The notes: generated from the sequence alone by a model not told the origin. 64,000 nt of DNA from Chryseobacterium balustinum (GCF_900168205.1 NZ_FUZE01000001.1:62001-126000), one strand, 5' to 3'. Positions 8,769-18,530 are shown, counted from the first letter of the stretch. Numbers and translations are program-made.

Positions 8769-9719
8769 TTATTCTATATTAACCTTTGCTTTGGGTTTTG
8801 TCGTCGTTTTATTTTTCCCTTTGGGTTTGACGACAGCTTTAGGTTTTGTGTTTTCTTTGGGTTTTAAAGAAACCGAATTGATTTTTCTAACTGTCGGTTT
8901 TAAATTGATTTCTGCTTTTTTAACAGAAGAAACTGCAACCGGAGCTTTTGCTAAATCTTTATGGCTCGCCTTTAAAATACTATCATTTTCTTTAAAATAA
9001 GGATTCAGTGTTGTTACAATCTGATTTTGATATTTTACCGAAATCATCTTATACTTTTGCGGGTCCTGAAACACCAGATATTTTTCTACAAAAGTTTTAA
9101 AACCTTTTACTTTTAATTCAATATTATCCAGATCCCCTATCTCCACTCTATAAATCCCTTCACTGGTCAGAAGATTATAGCTGTCTTTATATTTTGAGAT
9201 TCCGATGAAATATTTTTTGCTGAAATCATCTTTGTCAATTTTATCAACCAACTCAGCCAATTTTTCATACTCATCTTTTTTCACATCACCCGTCACTAAC
9301 ATACATGGATGAGAATAAGTTCTTGAAATTGGAAATTCTACGCCTTTTTCATCCACATAAAAGTCTTTTCCTTTATAATTCAGCCTAAAAACCGGAACCC
9401 TTTGTTTGATATCTAAATTTAATTTTCCGTTTAAATTTAAATACACATTCGCACTGTCAACTGCAGGAAGTGCATTGATTTTTTTTTCCAGCTCGGGAAT
9501 ATTTAAATCTCCCACTTTCCTTGACGGATTTTCTTTATTAACGATCTCACGAATATCTTTTTCATCAATAAAATAAACCGGAGTTTTTTCATTCAATTTT
9601 ACAGAAATTTTATTGTCCGTAATCTTCTGACCCCCAAATTTCTTCAAAGAGAAACTCAGCAGGAATCCAAGAATGATTACTGTGATGGCAATTTTTAAAA
9701 TTCTGTACTTGTTTTTCAT
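8769..9719 (-). CDS. ftsQ: Cell division protein FtsQ/DivIB
   Basis: 316 residues. One N-terminal membrane segment (about 7-24, IAITVIILGFLLSFSL), then a periplasmic POTRA-like region (about 40-110, YFIDEKDIREIV) and the beta domain seen in FtsQ (VPVFRLNYKGKDFYVDEKGVEFP at about 110-132). The last 60 residues are Lys/Pro/Thr-rich and low in complexity. FtsQ scaffolds FtsB/FtsL with FtsW/FtsI at the septum. Position before ftsA is as expected; the separation from murC by a GxxExxY gene is not. Confidence 0.9.
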   Translation of the reverse strand: MKNKYRILKIAITVIILGFLLSFSLKKFGGQKITDNKISVKLNEKTPVYFIDEKDIREIVNKENPSRKVGDLNIPELEKKINALPAVDSANVYLNLNGKLNLDIKQRVPVFRLNYKGKDFYVDEKGVEFPISRTYSHPCMLVTGDVKKDEYEKLAELVDKIDKDDFSKKYFIGISKYKDSYNLLTSEGIYRVEIGDLDNIELKVKGFKTFVEKYLVFQDPQKYKMISVKYQNQIVTTLNPYFKENDSILKASHKDLAKAPVAVSSVKKAEINLKPTVRKINSVSLKPKENTKPKAVVKPKGKNKTTTKPKAKVNIE

Positions 9720-9786
9720 TATTTTGTTTTTCCTTTTTAACGCTATGGTCGCAAGGATTTCTTTTAATTAATACCGTTTATTTTTT

Positions 9787-9810
9787 GTTCGCTAAGGCGT
9801 TTCACTCAGC
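9787..9810 (+). repeat. Inverted repeat arm left of the GxxExxY gene
   Basis: 24 bases that pair with 10244-10267 at 22 of 24 positions. The shared core, read from the right arm, is GCTGAGTGAAACGCC. Together the arms enclose a 433-base interior that holds only the GxxExxY gene. Confidence 0.8.
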
Positions 9811-9820
9811 GAAGGTTTTT

Positions 9821-10198
9821 TTATAATTTATTTACTACTCTTTTTACTCCGTTCTTAAATAATGTAGAATGAAAATTTAAAATCATTCCTAACTTCATTT
9901 CTGTTATTCTTAAATAGTTTAATAGCTGGAAAAAATGATAATCATTAATATCTGGAACTGCTTTTATTTCTATTATTACTTTATTCTCAATTAATAAATC
10001 TACTCTAAATGCTTTGTCAATAATTAAACCTTCATAGTTGACACTAATATCTTTTTGACTTTCAACACTAATTCCACTACTTTTCAATTCGTGAATTAAA
10101 CATTGTTCATAAACATTTTCATAGAGACCAATTCCAAGTTTGCGGTGAATTTTCATTCCCGCATCAAAAACAATACTTGAAATTTCATTCTCTGTCAT
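9821..10198 (-). CDS. GxxExxY family protein
   Basis: 125 residues, full length. Named for GLYENVYEQCLIHEL (about residues 23-37), which contains the GxxExxY signature. The family has a PD-(D/E)XK-like nuclease fold; here the likely catalytic residues are in FRVDLLIENKVIIEIKAV (about 63-80: D, then E-x-K), which is intact. Biochemical role is unknown. The gene interrupts the otherwise conserved division cluster between murC and ftsQ and is bounded by near-perfect 24-base inverted repeats, which points to insertion as a unit. Confidence 0.92.
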   Translation of the reverse strand: MTENEISSIVFDAGMKIHRKLGIGLYENVYEQCLIHELKSSGISVESQKDISVNYEGLIIDKAFRVDLLIENKVIIEIKAVPDINDYHFFQLLNYLRITEMKLGMILNFHSTLFKNGVKRVVNKL

Positions 10199-10243
10199 TT
10201 TGTATTTTTATTACTCTACAATGATATTTTTAGCTAACATTTG

Positions 10244-10267
10244 CTGAGTGAAACGCCCTTGCGAACG
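10244..10267 (-). repeat. Inverted repeat arm right of the GxxExxY gene
   Basis: Partner of the arm at 9787-9810; 22 of 24 bases pair. Nearby TTTTAATTAA-type sequence also occurs on both sides (about 9762-9772 and 10280-10290), so the duplicated context may be slightly larger than the arms. Confidence 0.8.
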
Positions 10268-10308
10268 ATTTTTCATAATTTTAATTAAATACCTTTGCGT
10301 TCGTTGCG

Positions 10309-11670
10309 CTAAAACTTTCCATCCATCCATTCACAAATCGGGTCGTACAACGTATCTATATTTCCTGCACCGACTGTAAGCAAAATGTCGAAATCTTTTT
10401 CTTTTATTTTATTGAAAGCATCGGATAAACTCGACACTTCTTTTTTATTTAAAATCACTTTTTCTAATAACCAGTCTGAAGTAATTCCTTCAAAATTTTC
10501 CTGAAGCTCTCTCGCAGGATAAATGTCGAGCAAGATCAATTCATTAGAATTATTTAAACTTTCAGCAAAGCCATCCGCAAAATCTCGTGTTCTGCTGAAC
10601 AAATGTGGCTGGAAAACCACCAATAATTTTTTATCCGGATAGAACGTTTTAATTGAACTAACTACAGCATTAATTTCCGTTGGATGATGCGCATAATCGT
10701 CAATATAAATTTTGCCGCTCGGATAAATATGTTTCGTGTATCTTCTCTTAATTCCTTTAAAATTGGCAATTGCGTTCTTTAAGATTTCAAAATCGACTCC
10801 TAAATTGTTAAGAATAGCCAATGCAACCGTCGCATTTTCTACATTATGAATTCCCGGAACGTCCCACACAAAATCTTTTATTGTTTCTGTCGGCGTATGA
10901 AAATCAAAATAGATTTTGTCATGATCCATACGAAGGTTGTCTGAATAATATTCAGCTTTTTCGTTTACAGCGTACGTTTTATGCGCCCTTCCTATTTCAA
11001 TGCCTTTTCTTACAAAAAGCTGTTTATCTTCCGGAACCAAAGCCGCAAACTGTTTAAAGCCTTCTTCAATCGTATTTTTATCACCATAAATATCCAGATG
11101 ATCGGCATCTGTAGAAGTAATCACCGCCCAATCCGGAGAAAGGTTGAGAAAACTTCTGTCATATTCATCGGCTTCAACCACAGAATATTGCGAGCCATTG
11201 TACAGAAAATTTGATTTAAAATTCTCAGAAATTCCACCTAAGAAACATGAGAAAGGTAAATGCGCCTCTTTACACAAATGCGCCACCAAAGTGGAAGTTG
11301 TAGTTTTTCCATGCGTTCCTGCTACGGCAATACAATCCGTATTTTCAGTAATTAAACCTAAAACTTTAGCACGTTTTAAAACTTCAAACTGATTTTCATT
11401 AAAAAAATCTAAAATATCCAGCTTTTTAATTGCCGGAGTATAGATTACCAATGTATTTTCCTTCTGAAGCGAGGTAATTTTTTCATCAATCACGTCTTCA
11501 AAAACAATATCAATTCCTTCGCTCATCAAAGCAGTCGTCAATTTTGTGTTGGTTTTATCATAGCCCAGAACTTTCTTGCCCGAAGCATGAAAATAACGCG
11601 CCAAAGCACTCATTCCGATACCTCCGATTCCTACGAAGTAAAAATTTTGATATGTTTTTAAATTGTTCAT
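10309..11670 (-). CDS. murC: UDP-N-acetylmuramate--L-alanine ligase MurC
   Basis: 453 residues. Adds L-Ala to UDP-MurNAc with ATP in the cytoplasm, the first amino acid of the peptidoglycan stem. Domains: N-terminal Rossmann for the UDP substrate (FVGIGGIGMSALARY, about 12-26), central ATPase with VAGTHGKTTT (about 116-125), and C-terminal domain with DDYAHHPTEI (about 333-342). The family normally runs 450-490 residues, so it is complete. Confidence 0.97.
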   Translation of the reverse strand: MNNLKTYQNFYFVGIGGIGMSALARYFHASGKKVLGYDKTNTKLTTALMSEGIDIVFEDVIDEKITSLQKENTLVIYTPAIKKLDILDFFNENQFEVLKRAKVLGLITENTDCIAVAGTHGKTTTSTLVAHLCKEAHLPFSCFLGGISENFKSNFLYNGSQYSVVEADEYDRSFLNLSPDWAVITSTDADHLDIYGDKNTIEEGFKQFAALVPEDKQLFVRKGIEIGRAHKTYAVNEKAEYYSDNLRMDHDKIYFDFHTPTETIKDFVWDVPGIHNVENATVALAILNNLGVDFEILKNAIANFKGIKRRYTKHIYPSGKIYIDDYAHHPTEINAVVSSIKTFYPDKKLLVVFQPHLFSRTRDFADGFAESLNNSNELILLDIYPARELQENFEGITSDWLLEKVILNKKEVSSLSDAFNKIKEKDFDILLTVGAGNIDTLYDPICEWMDGKF

Positions 11671-11719
11671 TTTATAGATTCGAGATTTTTAGATTTGAGG
11701 TTCGAGATTTTCTCTTGTC

Positions 11720-12856
11720 TCATATCTTAATGTCTAATTTCTTTATTATTTCGTCTACAATCTCTTTTGCCGCATTGGGTTTGGCAAAATATTTCAGATT
11801 TTCAGACATTTCTTTTCTTACCTTTTCATTTTCACAGATCTCTGATAATGTATTCCAGAATTTCTCCTGCATTTCAGAATCTTTTACCATTTTGGCTGCA
11901 TTTTTTTCAACCAGATTCATCGCATTTTTAGTTTGATGGTCTTCCGCCGCAAATGGGAAAGGAATCAATAAAACAGGTTTCTGCGCCACCGCTAATTCTG
12001 AAATTGCGATCGCTCCCGCTCTAGAAACAATTACATCAGCTGCAGAATAAGCTGTTTCCATATCTTTGATGAATTCCTTTATTTGTATTTGGTTGTTAGT
12101 TGTTGGTTGTTGGTTATTTCCATCAACGGACAACTGACAACTATCAACAATTTCTTTGAAATCCAATTTTCCGGTTTGCCAGATCAATTGATATCCTTTT
12201 TCTTTAAGTTGATCAAGATTTTCTTTCCAACCGTTGTTTAATGTTCTTGAACCTAAAGATCCGCCAACTGATAAAATGGTCAGTTTATTTTTATCTAAAC
12301 CTAATTTCTCTTTAGCTGAAGAAGTCTCCTGCATTCCTGAAATAATATTCTCACGAATCGGATTTCCTAAAAACTTTATTTTTTCAGCCGGAAAACCTTC
12401 CACTTTTGGATAGGCTGTAAACACGGCTTTCGCTTTTTTACTTAAAATTTTATTCGTCACTCCTGCATGAGCATTCTGTTCCTGAATAAAAATCGGGATT
12501 CCCATTTTGCTGGCTTCATATAAAGCAGGTCCGCTCGCAAAACCACCAGTTCCTACTGCGAAATCGGGAGCGAAATTTTTAATTATTCTTTTAGATTTAG
12601 ATAAACTTTTTAAAATTTTGAAGGGCAAACCTAAATTCGATAACATATTTCCTCTATCGATTCCTGCAATGTCAATTCCTTCGATTTTGTAGCCAGCTTG
12701 CGGAACTTTTTCCATTTCCATTTTTCCGTTGGCTCCAATGAACAAAAACTCAGCATCAGGAAATCTTTTCTTGATTTCGTCTGCAATAGCAATTGCCGGG
12801 AAGATGTGTCCTCCTGTTCCGCCACCTGATAACAATACTTTTAGTTTTTTGTTCAT
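11720..12856 (-). CDS. murG: UDP-GlcNAc:lipid I N-acetylglucosaminyltransferase MurG
   Basis: 378 residues from the ATG at 12856 (MNKKLKVLLSGGGTGGH); the frame extends upstream through an AT-rich spacer that is not conserved in the family. Makes lipid II on the inner face of the membrane. GT-B fold: N-terminal SGGGTGGHIFPAIA (about 10-23), second domain with GGSLGSRTLN and VSRAGAIAISE. Between the two motifs, after GKLDFKEIV, lies a stretch reading CQLSVDGNNQQPTTNNQ that looks like translated intergenic repeat rather than MurG. Confidence 0.95.
   Translation of the reverse strand: MNKKLKVLLSGGGTGGHIFPAIAIADEIKKRFPDAEFLFIGANGKMEMEKVPQAGYKIEGIDIAGIDRGNMLSNLGLPFKILKSLSKSKRIIKNFAPDFAVGTGGFASGPALYEASKMGIPIFIQEQNAHAGVTNKILSKKAKAVFTAYPKVEGFPAEKIKFLGNPIRENIISGMQETSSAKEKLGLDKNKLTILSVGGSLGSRTLNNGWKENLDQLKEKGYQLIWQTGKLDFKEIVDSCQLSVDGNNQQPTTNNQIQIKEFIKDMETAYSAADVIVSRAGAIAISELAVAQKPVLLIPFPFAAEDHQTKNAMNLVEKNAAKMVKDSEMQEKFWNTLSEICENEKVRKEMSENLKYFAKPNAAKEIVDEIIKKLDIKI
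12088..12150 (-). repeat. Repeat-derived in-frame insertion within murG
   Basis: The DNA reads GTTGTTGGTTGTTGG followed by CAACGGACAACTGACAACT, a sequence type common in noncoding spacers of Bacteroidetes. It is in frame and adds about 20 residues (from about DSCQLS to NNQ) between the acceptor side and the UDP-GlcNAc-binding helix. MurG remains open on both sides. Confidence 0.6.
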
Positions 12857-12925
12857 GCTTTTTATTATTGATAAATGATGATTGATAAGCGATATGAAAA
12901 TCAATTATAAATTATCATCTATATT

Positions 12926-14167
12926 TTAAGCAATGTCATTTATTTCGACAATGCTTTGTTTTTTGCCCATTCCTTCTTCATCGTAAATCTGGATTCTTGA
13001 GCTTATATTTAAAATAATTCCAAGCTGGATGTAGGTTACCAACATGGAGGTTCCTCCATAACTAATCAGTGGTAATGGCTGCCCTGTAACCGGGATAAGA
13101 TTCACAGCAACGGCAATATTTACTGCCAATTGTATGAAGATCATCACACCGAGACTGAGAACTAGTAATGAGCCGAAAAATGCCGGCATTTTACTGGCTA
13201 TCATTACAATTCGTACAATCATAATCAGATACATACTGATGAGAAATCCTGCTCCTATTAAACCATATTCTTCTACAATTACTGCAAAAATAAAATCGGA
13301 TGCAGATTGCGGAAGCATTTGCTTTAATGCAGATTTCCCAGGTCCCATTCCGGTAATTCCACCGTGAACGATCGCGGCTTTCGCCTGCATTACCTGATAA
13401 TTTTTTGCCTTTACACTTTCATCATCAACATCTGCAGATTTTGCTTTGCTCGATGTAAATGTTTCGATACGGCTCATCCATGTATGAACACGGTTTCCGC
13501 CAATCATATTCGTATTCAAAGCAATTAATAAAAACAATGCAATGGCAACAAATGATGCAGAAATGAATCCTGCAATGTATTTCCAGTGTAATTGCCCGAT
13601 AATCAAGACGATTACAGAAACCATTAAGATCATCAACGCTGTAGAACCATTATCTTTTGCAACCAATACAAAAACCAATAAAATCGGTCCGAAAATGTAC
13701 ATTACATTTTCAATAGGAAGTCTTTCTCTGGTAATTTTCTTGGTTAAATATCTGCACAGATAAATAATCAACATTAAAAAAGCAAAAGAAGACGGTTGGA
13801 ATGAAATCGGTGTTCCCGGGATTTTCAGCCATCTTGAAGCACTCGCTCCGTCAATAGTCTGCCCTGTAAACATCGTGACAATCAATAAAGCAATCATTAA
13901 ACCCAGCATAATACTACTGAGTTTTCCCATGTATTCATACTTCACAGTTCCTACCAATCGCATGATTGCCAAACCTAAAACCACAAAGAACATGTGCTTC
14001 ATAACGTGACCCGTTGTAGTACCGTTATTTACAATATATTCTAAGTTTGAACTCGCAGAATAAACCGGGAAAATAGAGAAAATGGAGATCACAAGAATGA
14101 CCATCCAAAGTACTTTATCGCCCTTTAGAAATTCGAATCTGCTTTCTTCTATATTCTGTTCGTTCAT
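12926..14167 (-). CDS. ftsW: FtsW/RodA/SpoVE family septal peptidoglycan glycosyltransferase
   Basis: 413 residues with about ten hydrophobic segments. SEDS-family polymerase that builds glycan strands from lipid II with its partner FtsI. Seen: the central TIDGASASRWLKIPG loop (about 105-119), the KAAIVHGGITGMGPGKSALKQMLPQSASDFIFAVIVEEYG segment spanning the catalytic region (KAxxxGGxxGxGxG and a DFIF motif) and the late motif PVTGQPLPLISYGGTS. The genomic position between murD and murG identifies it as FtsW rather than RodA. Confidence 0.95.
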   Translation of the reverse strand: MNEQNIEESRFEFLKGDKVLWMVILVISIFSIFPVYSASSNLEYIVNNGTTTGHVMKHMFFVVLGLAIMRLVGTVKYEYMGKLSSIMLGLMIALLIVTMFTGQTIDGASASRWLKIPGTPISFQPSSFAFLMLIIYLCRYLTKKITRERLPIENVMYIFGPILLVFVLVAKDNGSTALMILMVSVIVLIIGQLHWKYIAGFISASFVAIALFLLIALNTNMIGGNRVHTWMSRIETFTSSKAKSADVDDESVKAKNYQVMQAKAAIVHGGITGMGPGKSALKQMLPQSASDFIFAVIVEEYGLIGAGFLISMYLIMIVRIVMIASKMPAFFGSLLVLSLGVMIFIQLAVNIAVAVNLIPVTGQPLPLISYGGTSMLVTYIQLGIILNISSRIQIYDEEGMGKKQSIVEINDIA

Positions 14168-14236
14168 GTTATTAAATGAATAATGAAAAATTAATAATGA
14201 AAAATTTCTTCACTTTTAACTATTCATTGTTAATTC

Positions 14237-15565
14237 TTAATTTTTTAGCACCTGCTCTTTAAACTGGTGACCTCTGTCTTCGTAGCTTTTGAAAAGATCA
14301 AAACTTGCACAACATGGTGAAAGTAAAACCGTATCACCCTTTTTTGCTAAAGCTTTTGAAGTTTTCACCGCTTCTTCCATGCTTGAAGTACTGTAAATCA
14401 ATTCTTTTTTGTTTTTAAAGAAGTCAATAACTTTCTGATTATCAATCCCTAAACAAACAATTGCTTTTACTTTTCTTTTAACTAAATCTTCAATTTCGGT
14501 ATAGTCGTTTCCTTTATCTAATCCGCCAACAATCCAAACTGTAGGGTTTTTCATGCTTTCTAAAGCATAATAGGTTGCGTTTACATTGGTTGCTTTGCTG
14601 TCGTTGATGTATTTTACACCTTCAATTTCGGTAACAAGTTCCAATCTGTGTTCAACCGCCTGGAAAGTCATTAATGAATTTCTTATACTTTCATTATTGA
14701 TTTCCAATATTTTACCTGCAATTGAAGCCGCTAAACTATTGGCAACATTGTGATTTCCCAATAAAGACAATTCTTCAATTTTCATTGAGAATTCGTCTTT
14801 TAGTTTTACCACAATTTTATCTTCATCTATAAAACCTCCTTCATTCAATTTTTCTTTGGTTGAAAAAGGAATCATTTTCGCTTTAATTTCAAATTTTTCA
14901 AGAATATTTTTGCTCATTTCATCATCTTTATTGTAGATGAAGAAATTATCATTTTCCTGATTTTCAGTTATTCTAAATTTTGCTAAAGCATATTCTTCGT
15001 AGTTGTAATTGTACTGATCCAAATGATCTTTCGACAAATTCAACAATAAAGAAATATACGGTCTGAAATTCTGAATATCATCTAACTGGAAAGAGCTTAC
15101 CTCTAAAACATAATATTCATGGTTCTCATCGGCAACTTGTTTTGCAAAACTGTGGCCAATATTTCCGCCTAAACCAACATTCAATCCTTCATTTTTCAGG
15201 ATGTGATAGATTAAAGATGTTGTCGTTGTTTTTCCGTTGCTTCCAGTGATGGCAATGATTTTTGCATCAGTAAATTCAGATGCAAATTCAATTTCGGAAG
15301 AAAGTCTGATTCCTTTCTCTTGAATTTTGATAATCATTTCTGTCTTTTTAGGAATTCCTGGGCTTTTTACAATCCAGTCTGCATTAAGAATTCTTTCCTC
15401 ATCATGGTTTCCCTCTTCAAATTCAATATCATTTTCCGTTAAAAACTGTTTGTAATGATCCTTAATGGCCCCTTTGTCTGAAAGAAATACTTCCAAACCT
15501 TTTTTCTTAGCCAAATACGCAGCACCACATCCACTTTCGCCACCTCCTAAAACAACTATTTTCAT
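14237..15565 (-). CDS. murD: UDP-N-acetylmuramoyl-L-alanine--D-glutamate ligase MurD
   Basis: 442 residues. Adds D-Glu to UDP-MurNAc-L-Ala. Rossmann start IVVLGGGESGCGAAYLA (about 3-19), ATP loop ITGSNGKTTTTSL (about 107-119), YVLEVSSFQLD substrate segment and WIVGGLDKGNDY (about 345). Standard family length. A spacer of about 70 bases, containing AATGAAAAATTAATAATG-type sequence, separates it from ftsW. Confidence 0.97.
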   Translation of the reverse strand: MKIVVLGGGESGCGAAYLAKKKGLEVFLSDKGAIKDHYKQFLTENDIEFEEGNHDEERILNADWIVKSPGIPKKTEMIIKIQEKGIRLSSEIEFASEFTDAKIIAITGSNGKTTTTSLIYHILKNEGLNVGLGGNIGHSFAKQVADENHEYYVLEVSSFQLDDIQNFRPYISLLLNLSKDHLDQYNYNYEEYALAKFRITENQENDNFFIYNKDDEMSKNILEKFEIKAKMIPFSTKEKLNEGGFIDEDKIVVKLKDEFSMKIEELSLLGNHNVANSLAASIAGKILEINNESIRNSLMTFQAVEHRLELVTEIEGVKYINDSKATNVNATYYALESMKNPTVWIVGGLDKGNDYTEIEDLVKRKVKAIVCLGIDNQKVIDFFKNKKELIYSTSSMEEAVKTSKALAKKGDTVLLSPCCASFDLFKSYEDRGHQFKEQVLKN

Positions 15566-15649
15566 AATTTTGTTTGATTTAATGATTAAAAAATTTAAAC
15601 TTTTTGAAAATGCTAAACGCTTAAATTTTTCAATTTTTTAAATTACTTC

Positions 15650-16891
15650 TTATCTCATCTTCAATGTAATGAGACACACAATTGCCAACATAACTCCTAT
15701 GATAATCATCCTATTAACGATTTTGCTTTCGTGAAAACCATCTTTCTGATAATGATGATGAAGCGGAGACATTTTAAACAATCTATTATTTTGGGCATAT
15801 TCCAGCCCGAATTTTCTTTTTCTGTATTTAAAGACAATCACTTGAAGCATTACCGAGATATTTTCAATTAAGAAAATTCCACAAAGCACAGGAATCATCA
15901 GTTCTTTTCTTAAAATAACCGCCAAAACAGCAATTACACCACCCAACATCAAACTTCCGGTATCGCCCATGAAAACCTGCGCCGGATAGGTGTTGTACCA
16001 GAAAAATCCGATGACTGCACCGACCATTGCGACAGCAAAAATGGTAGTTTCACCCATATTCGGGAGGAACATAATGTTGAGATAATCTGCGAAAATAATA
16101 TTCCCGGAAACATATGCAAAAAACGCAAGCGCCAAAAGAATAATCGTACTTGTTCCTGCGGCAAGTCCGTCGATTCCATCGGTAATATTTGCTCCGTTTG
16201 AAACAGCTGTTACAATGAAAATAACGATGGGAATAAAAACAATCCATGCCCATTCGTGGGCATCTTTGTCATTCATCCAAAATAAAATTCCACTGTAATC
16301 GAACTCATTATTTTTGGTAAAAGGAACGGTAGAAACAGTAATTTTTTCTGTCGGCATAAAGTTTTGCTCAACATTATTTCTGTTGACTACTTTTGCATCT
16401 GCATATTTTCTTTTAACCGTAATATCAGGATGAAAATACATTGTAACTCCGATAATTAACCCTAAACCGACCTGACCTACAATTTTGAATTTTCCGCTTA
16501 ATCCGTCTTTATTTTTCTTTATTTTCTTTAAATAATCGTCTATAAAACCAATCGCTCCCATCCAAATCACCGTTACAATCAAAAGAACGATGTAAATATT
16601 GGTAATTCTTGTAAACAGCAATACCGGAATTAAGGTCGCAATAATGATAATGAAACCTCCCATTGTAGGCGTTCCTTCCTTTTGTTTTTGTCCGTCTAAT
16701 CCCAAATCACGAACTAACTCGCCCATCTGTTTCCCTCTCAGGTAATTGATGATGCTTTTTCCATAAACGAGGGCAATCGTTAATGAAAGTAAAACAGCCA
16801 TTCCTGCACGAAACGAAATGTACCTCAACATTCCCATTCCAGGAATATGGATGCCTTGGCTCGTTAAATATTCGTATAGATAGTATAACAT
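15650..16891 (-). CDS. mraY: Phospho-N-acetylmuramoyl-pentapeptide-transferase MraY
   Basis: 413 residues, longer than the 360 of E. coli because of an extra loop of about 45 residues (about 160-210, [13 protein letters not shown]... ending near NEFDYS), which is usual in Bacteroidetes. Polytopic membrane enzyme that moves phospho-MurNAc-pentapeptide to undecaprenyl phosphate, making lipid I. Catalytic motifs seen: GFIDDYLKK (about 115), [14 protein letters not shown] (about 235) and [12 protein letters not shown] (about 375). Confidence 0.97.
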   Translation of the reverse strand: MLYYLYEYLTSQGIHIPGMGMLRYISFRAGMAVLLSLTIALVYGKSIINYLRGKQMGELVRDLGLDGQKQKEGTPTMGGFIIIIATLIPVLLFTRITNIYIVLLIVTVIWMGAIGFIDDYLKKIKKNKDGLSGKFKIVGQVGLGLIIGVTMYFHPDITVKRKYADAKVVNRNNVEQNFMPTEKITVSTVPFTKNNEFDYSGILFWMNDKDAHEWAWIVFIPIVIFIVTAVSNGANITDGIDGLAAGTSTIILLALAFFAYVSGNIIFADYLNIMFLPNMGETTIFAVAMVGAVIGFFWYNTYPAQVFMGDTGSLMLGGVIAVLAVILRKELMIPVLCGIFLIENISVMLQVIVFKYRKRKFGLEYAQNNRLFKMSPLHHHYQKDGFHESKIVNRMIIIGVMLAIVCLITLKMR

Positions 16892-16904
16892 TTTTTATTT
16901 TTTT

Positions 16905-16970
16905 ATAAATGATAAATGATTATTGATGAATGATAAAATCAATTAACATTGATCAATTATCGATTATAAA
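16905..16970. repeat. Degenerate TGATAAATGAT-type intergenic repeat
   Basis: The murE-mraY spacer is built of overlapping TGATAAATGATTATTGATG-like words. Similar spacers occur after ftsA (about 7225-7285), before murG (about 12862-12915), before ftsL (about 20876-20940) and in the plus-strand spacers at 60960-61004 and 61524-61566. Confidence 0.5.
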
Positions 16971-16972
16971 TT

Positions 16973-18433
16973 TTACTTACTCATAAGCTTCCAAAGCTCA
17001 TTAATTACTTCTTTGTCGTCAAAATGATGTTTCACACCATTTATTTCCTGATAATTTTCGTGACCTTTTCCGGCTACAAGAATTATGTCTTTCGGTTCGG
17101 CAAATTTTATTGCCATTTTTATCGCTTCTCTTCTGTCTGGAATTGAAGTGTATTTGCTGAAGTTTTGTGGCTCAACGCCCGTTTCAATTTCTTTTATAAT
17201 GGCTGCCGGATCTTCTGTTCGCGGATTATCTGACGTGATAATTGCCAAAGTTGATTTCTTTGTGGCAATATTTCCCATTTCAGGTCTTTTTGAGTGATCT
17301 CTGTCGCCTCCACAACCGAAAACCGTAATCAGTCTTTCGTTTTTCGTTCTGATATCATTTACGCTGTCTAAAACATTTTCGAGCGCATCCGGAGTATGAG
17401 CATAATCTACAATGAAGAAAATTCCACCGTCGGATCTGAACGTTTCAAATCTTCCGGAAACTCTTTTCAGAGTACTGATTGCCTGAAGAATCTCATCCTG
17501 TGGAAAACCTAATTCTGAAGCAATCCCGAAAACCAAAAGCAAATTGTAAACATTGAATTTTCCTGTTAAGGTTGTCCAAAATTCTTTTCCGTTGAAGTTT
17601 AACAGCATTCCGTTAAAATCAACTTCCAAAGTTCTTCCGTGATAATCTGCCATTGTTTTCAGAGCATAAGATTTTTTCTTTGCTTTCGTATTTTGCAACA
17701 TCACATTTCCGTTTTTGTCATCAACATTGGTGATTGCAACGGCATTTTCATTTAACTCATCAAAAAATCTTTTTTTCGTTTTTAAATATTCGTCAAACGT
17801 TTTATGATAATCAAGATGATCATGGGTAAGATTGGTAAATCCAGCAATTTTGAAATGCAAACCTTCAGTTCTATTCTGAGAAATTCCGTGTGAGCTTACT
17901 TCCATAAAGGCAAATTCACAACCTTCTTCCACGGCTTTAGCTAAGATCTGATTGATTGTAATCACATCCGGCGTTGTATGTGTCGCAGGAATTATTTCTT
18001 CTCCAATTCTAATTTCTACCGTTGATAATAAAGCCGAAGTATAACCTAAATTTTTAAAAACATCAAAAAGCAAAGTAGAAACAGAAGTTTTTCCATTAGT
18101 TCCTGTAACGCCAATTAATTTTAATTTTTCTGAAGGATTTCCATAGAAATTAGAAGCCAATTGACCTAAAGTTTTAGACGTGTCTTTTACTTTAATGTAG
18201 GTAATATTTTGATCTAAATTTTCCGGTAGATCTTCACAAACAATTGTTGTTGCGCCTTTCTCAATAGATGATGCAATAAATGAATGTCCGTCTGCAACCA
18301 TTCCTTTTACTGCAACGTAAAGTGAGTCTTCGGTAACCTTTCTGCTGTCGAAAACCAAAGCAGAAACTTCACGGTCGTTATTACCGTGACTTTCTAAAAC
18401 TGGAATTCTGTTTAATAATTCAACTAATTGCAT
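16973..18433 (-). CDS. murE: UDP-MurNAc-tripeptide synthetase MurE
   Basis: 486 residues. Adds the third stem residue. ATP loop GVTGTNGKTSVSTLL (about 108-122); C-terminal DNPRTEDP (about 405), the motif that selects meso-diaminopimelate over lysine, so the peptidoglycan should be of the mDAP type. Also FMEVSSHGISQNR in the centre. The start MQLVELLNRIP is at the family's normal position. Confidence 0.97.
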   Translation of the reverse strand: MQLVELLNRIPVLESHGNNDREVSALVFDSRKVTEDSLYVAVKGMVADGHSFIASSIEKGATTIVCEDLPENLDQNITYIKVKDTSKTLGQLASNFYGNPSEKLKLIGVTGTNGKTSVSTLLFDVFKNLGYTSALLSTVEIRIGEEIIPATHTTPDVITINQILAKAVEEGCEFAFMEVSSHGISQNRTEGLHFKIAGFTNLTHDHLDYHKTFDEYLKTKKRFFDELNENAVAITNVDDKNGNVMLQNTKAKKKSYALKTMADYHGRTLEVDFNGMLLNFNGKEFWTTLTGKFNVYNLLLVFGIASELGFPQDEILQAISTLKRVSGRFETFRSDGGIFFIVDYAHTPDALENVLDSVNDIRTKNERLITVFGCGGDRDHSKRPEMGNIATKKSTLAIITSDNPRTEDPAAIIKEIETGVEPQNFSKYTSIPDRREAIKMAIKFAEPKDIILVAGKGHENYQEINGVKHHFDDKEVINELWKLMSK

Positions 18434-18509
18434 TGCTTGATGCTTTTTATTTTAATTCTTTATGAATATTTTATTTTTAATAGGATTACATCCTATCTTT
18501 TATTAAATC

Positions 18510-18522
18510 GTCCTTTCAGGAC
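18510..18522. repeat. Short palindrome at the end of ftsI
   Basis: GTCCTTTCAGGAC hairpin plus a T-rich tail, 8 bases past the ftsI stop. Second copy of the element found after ftsQ at 8750-8762. Confidence 0.55.
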
Positions 18523-18530
18523 TCTTTTTA

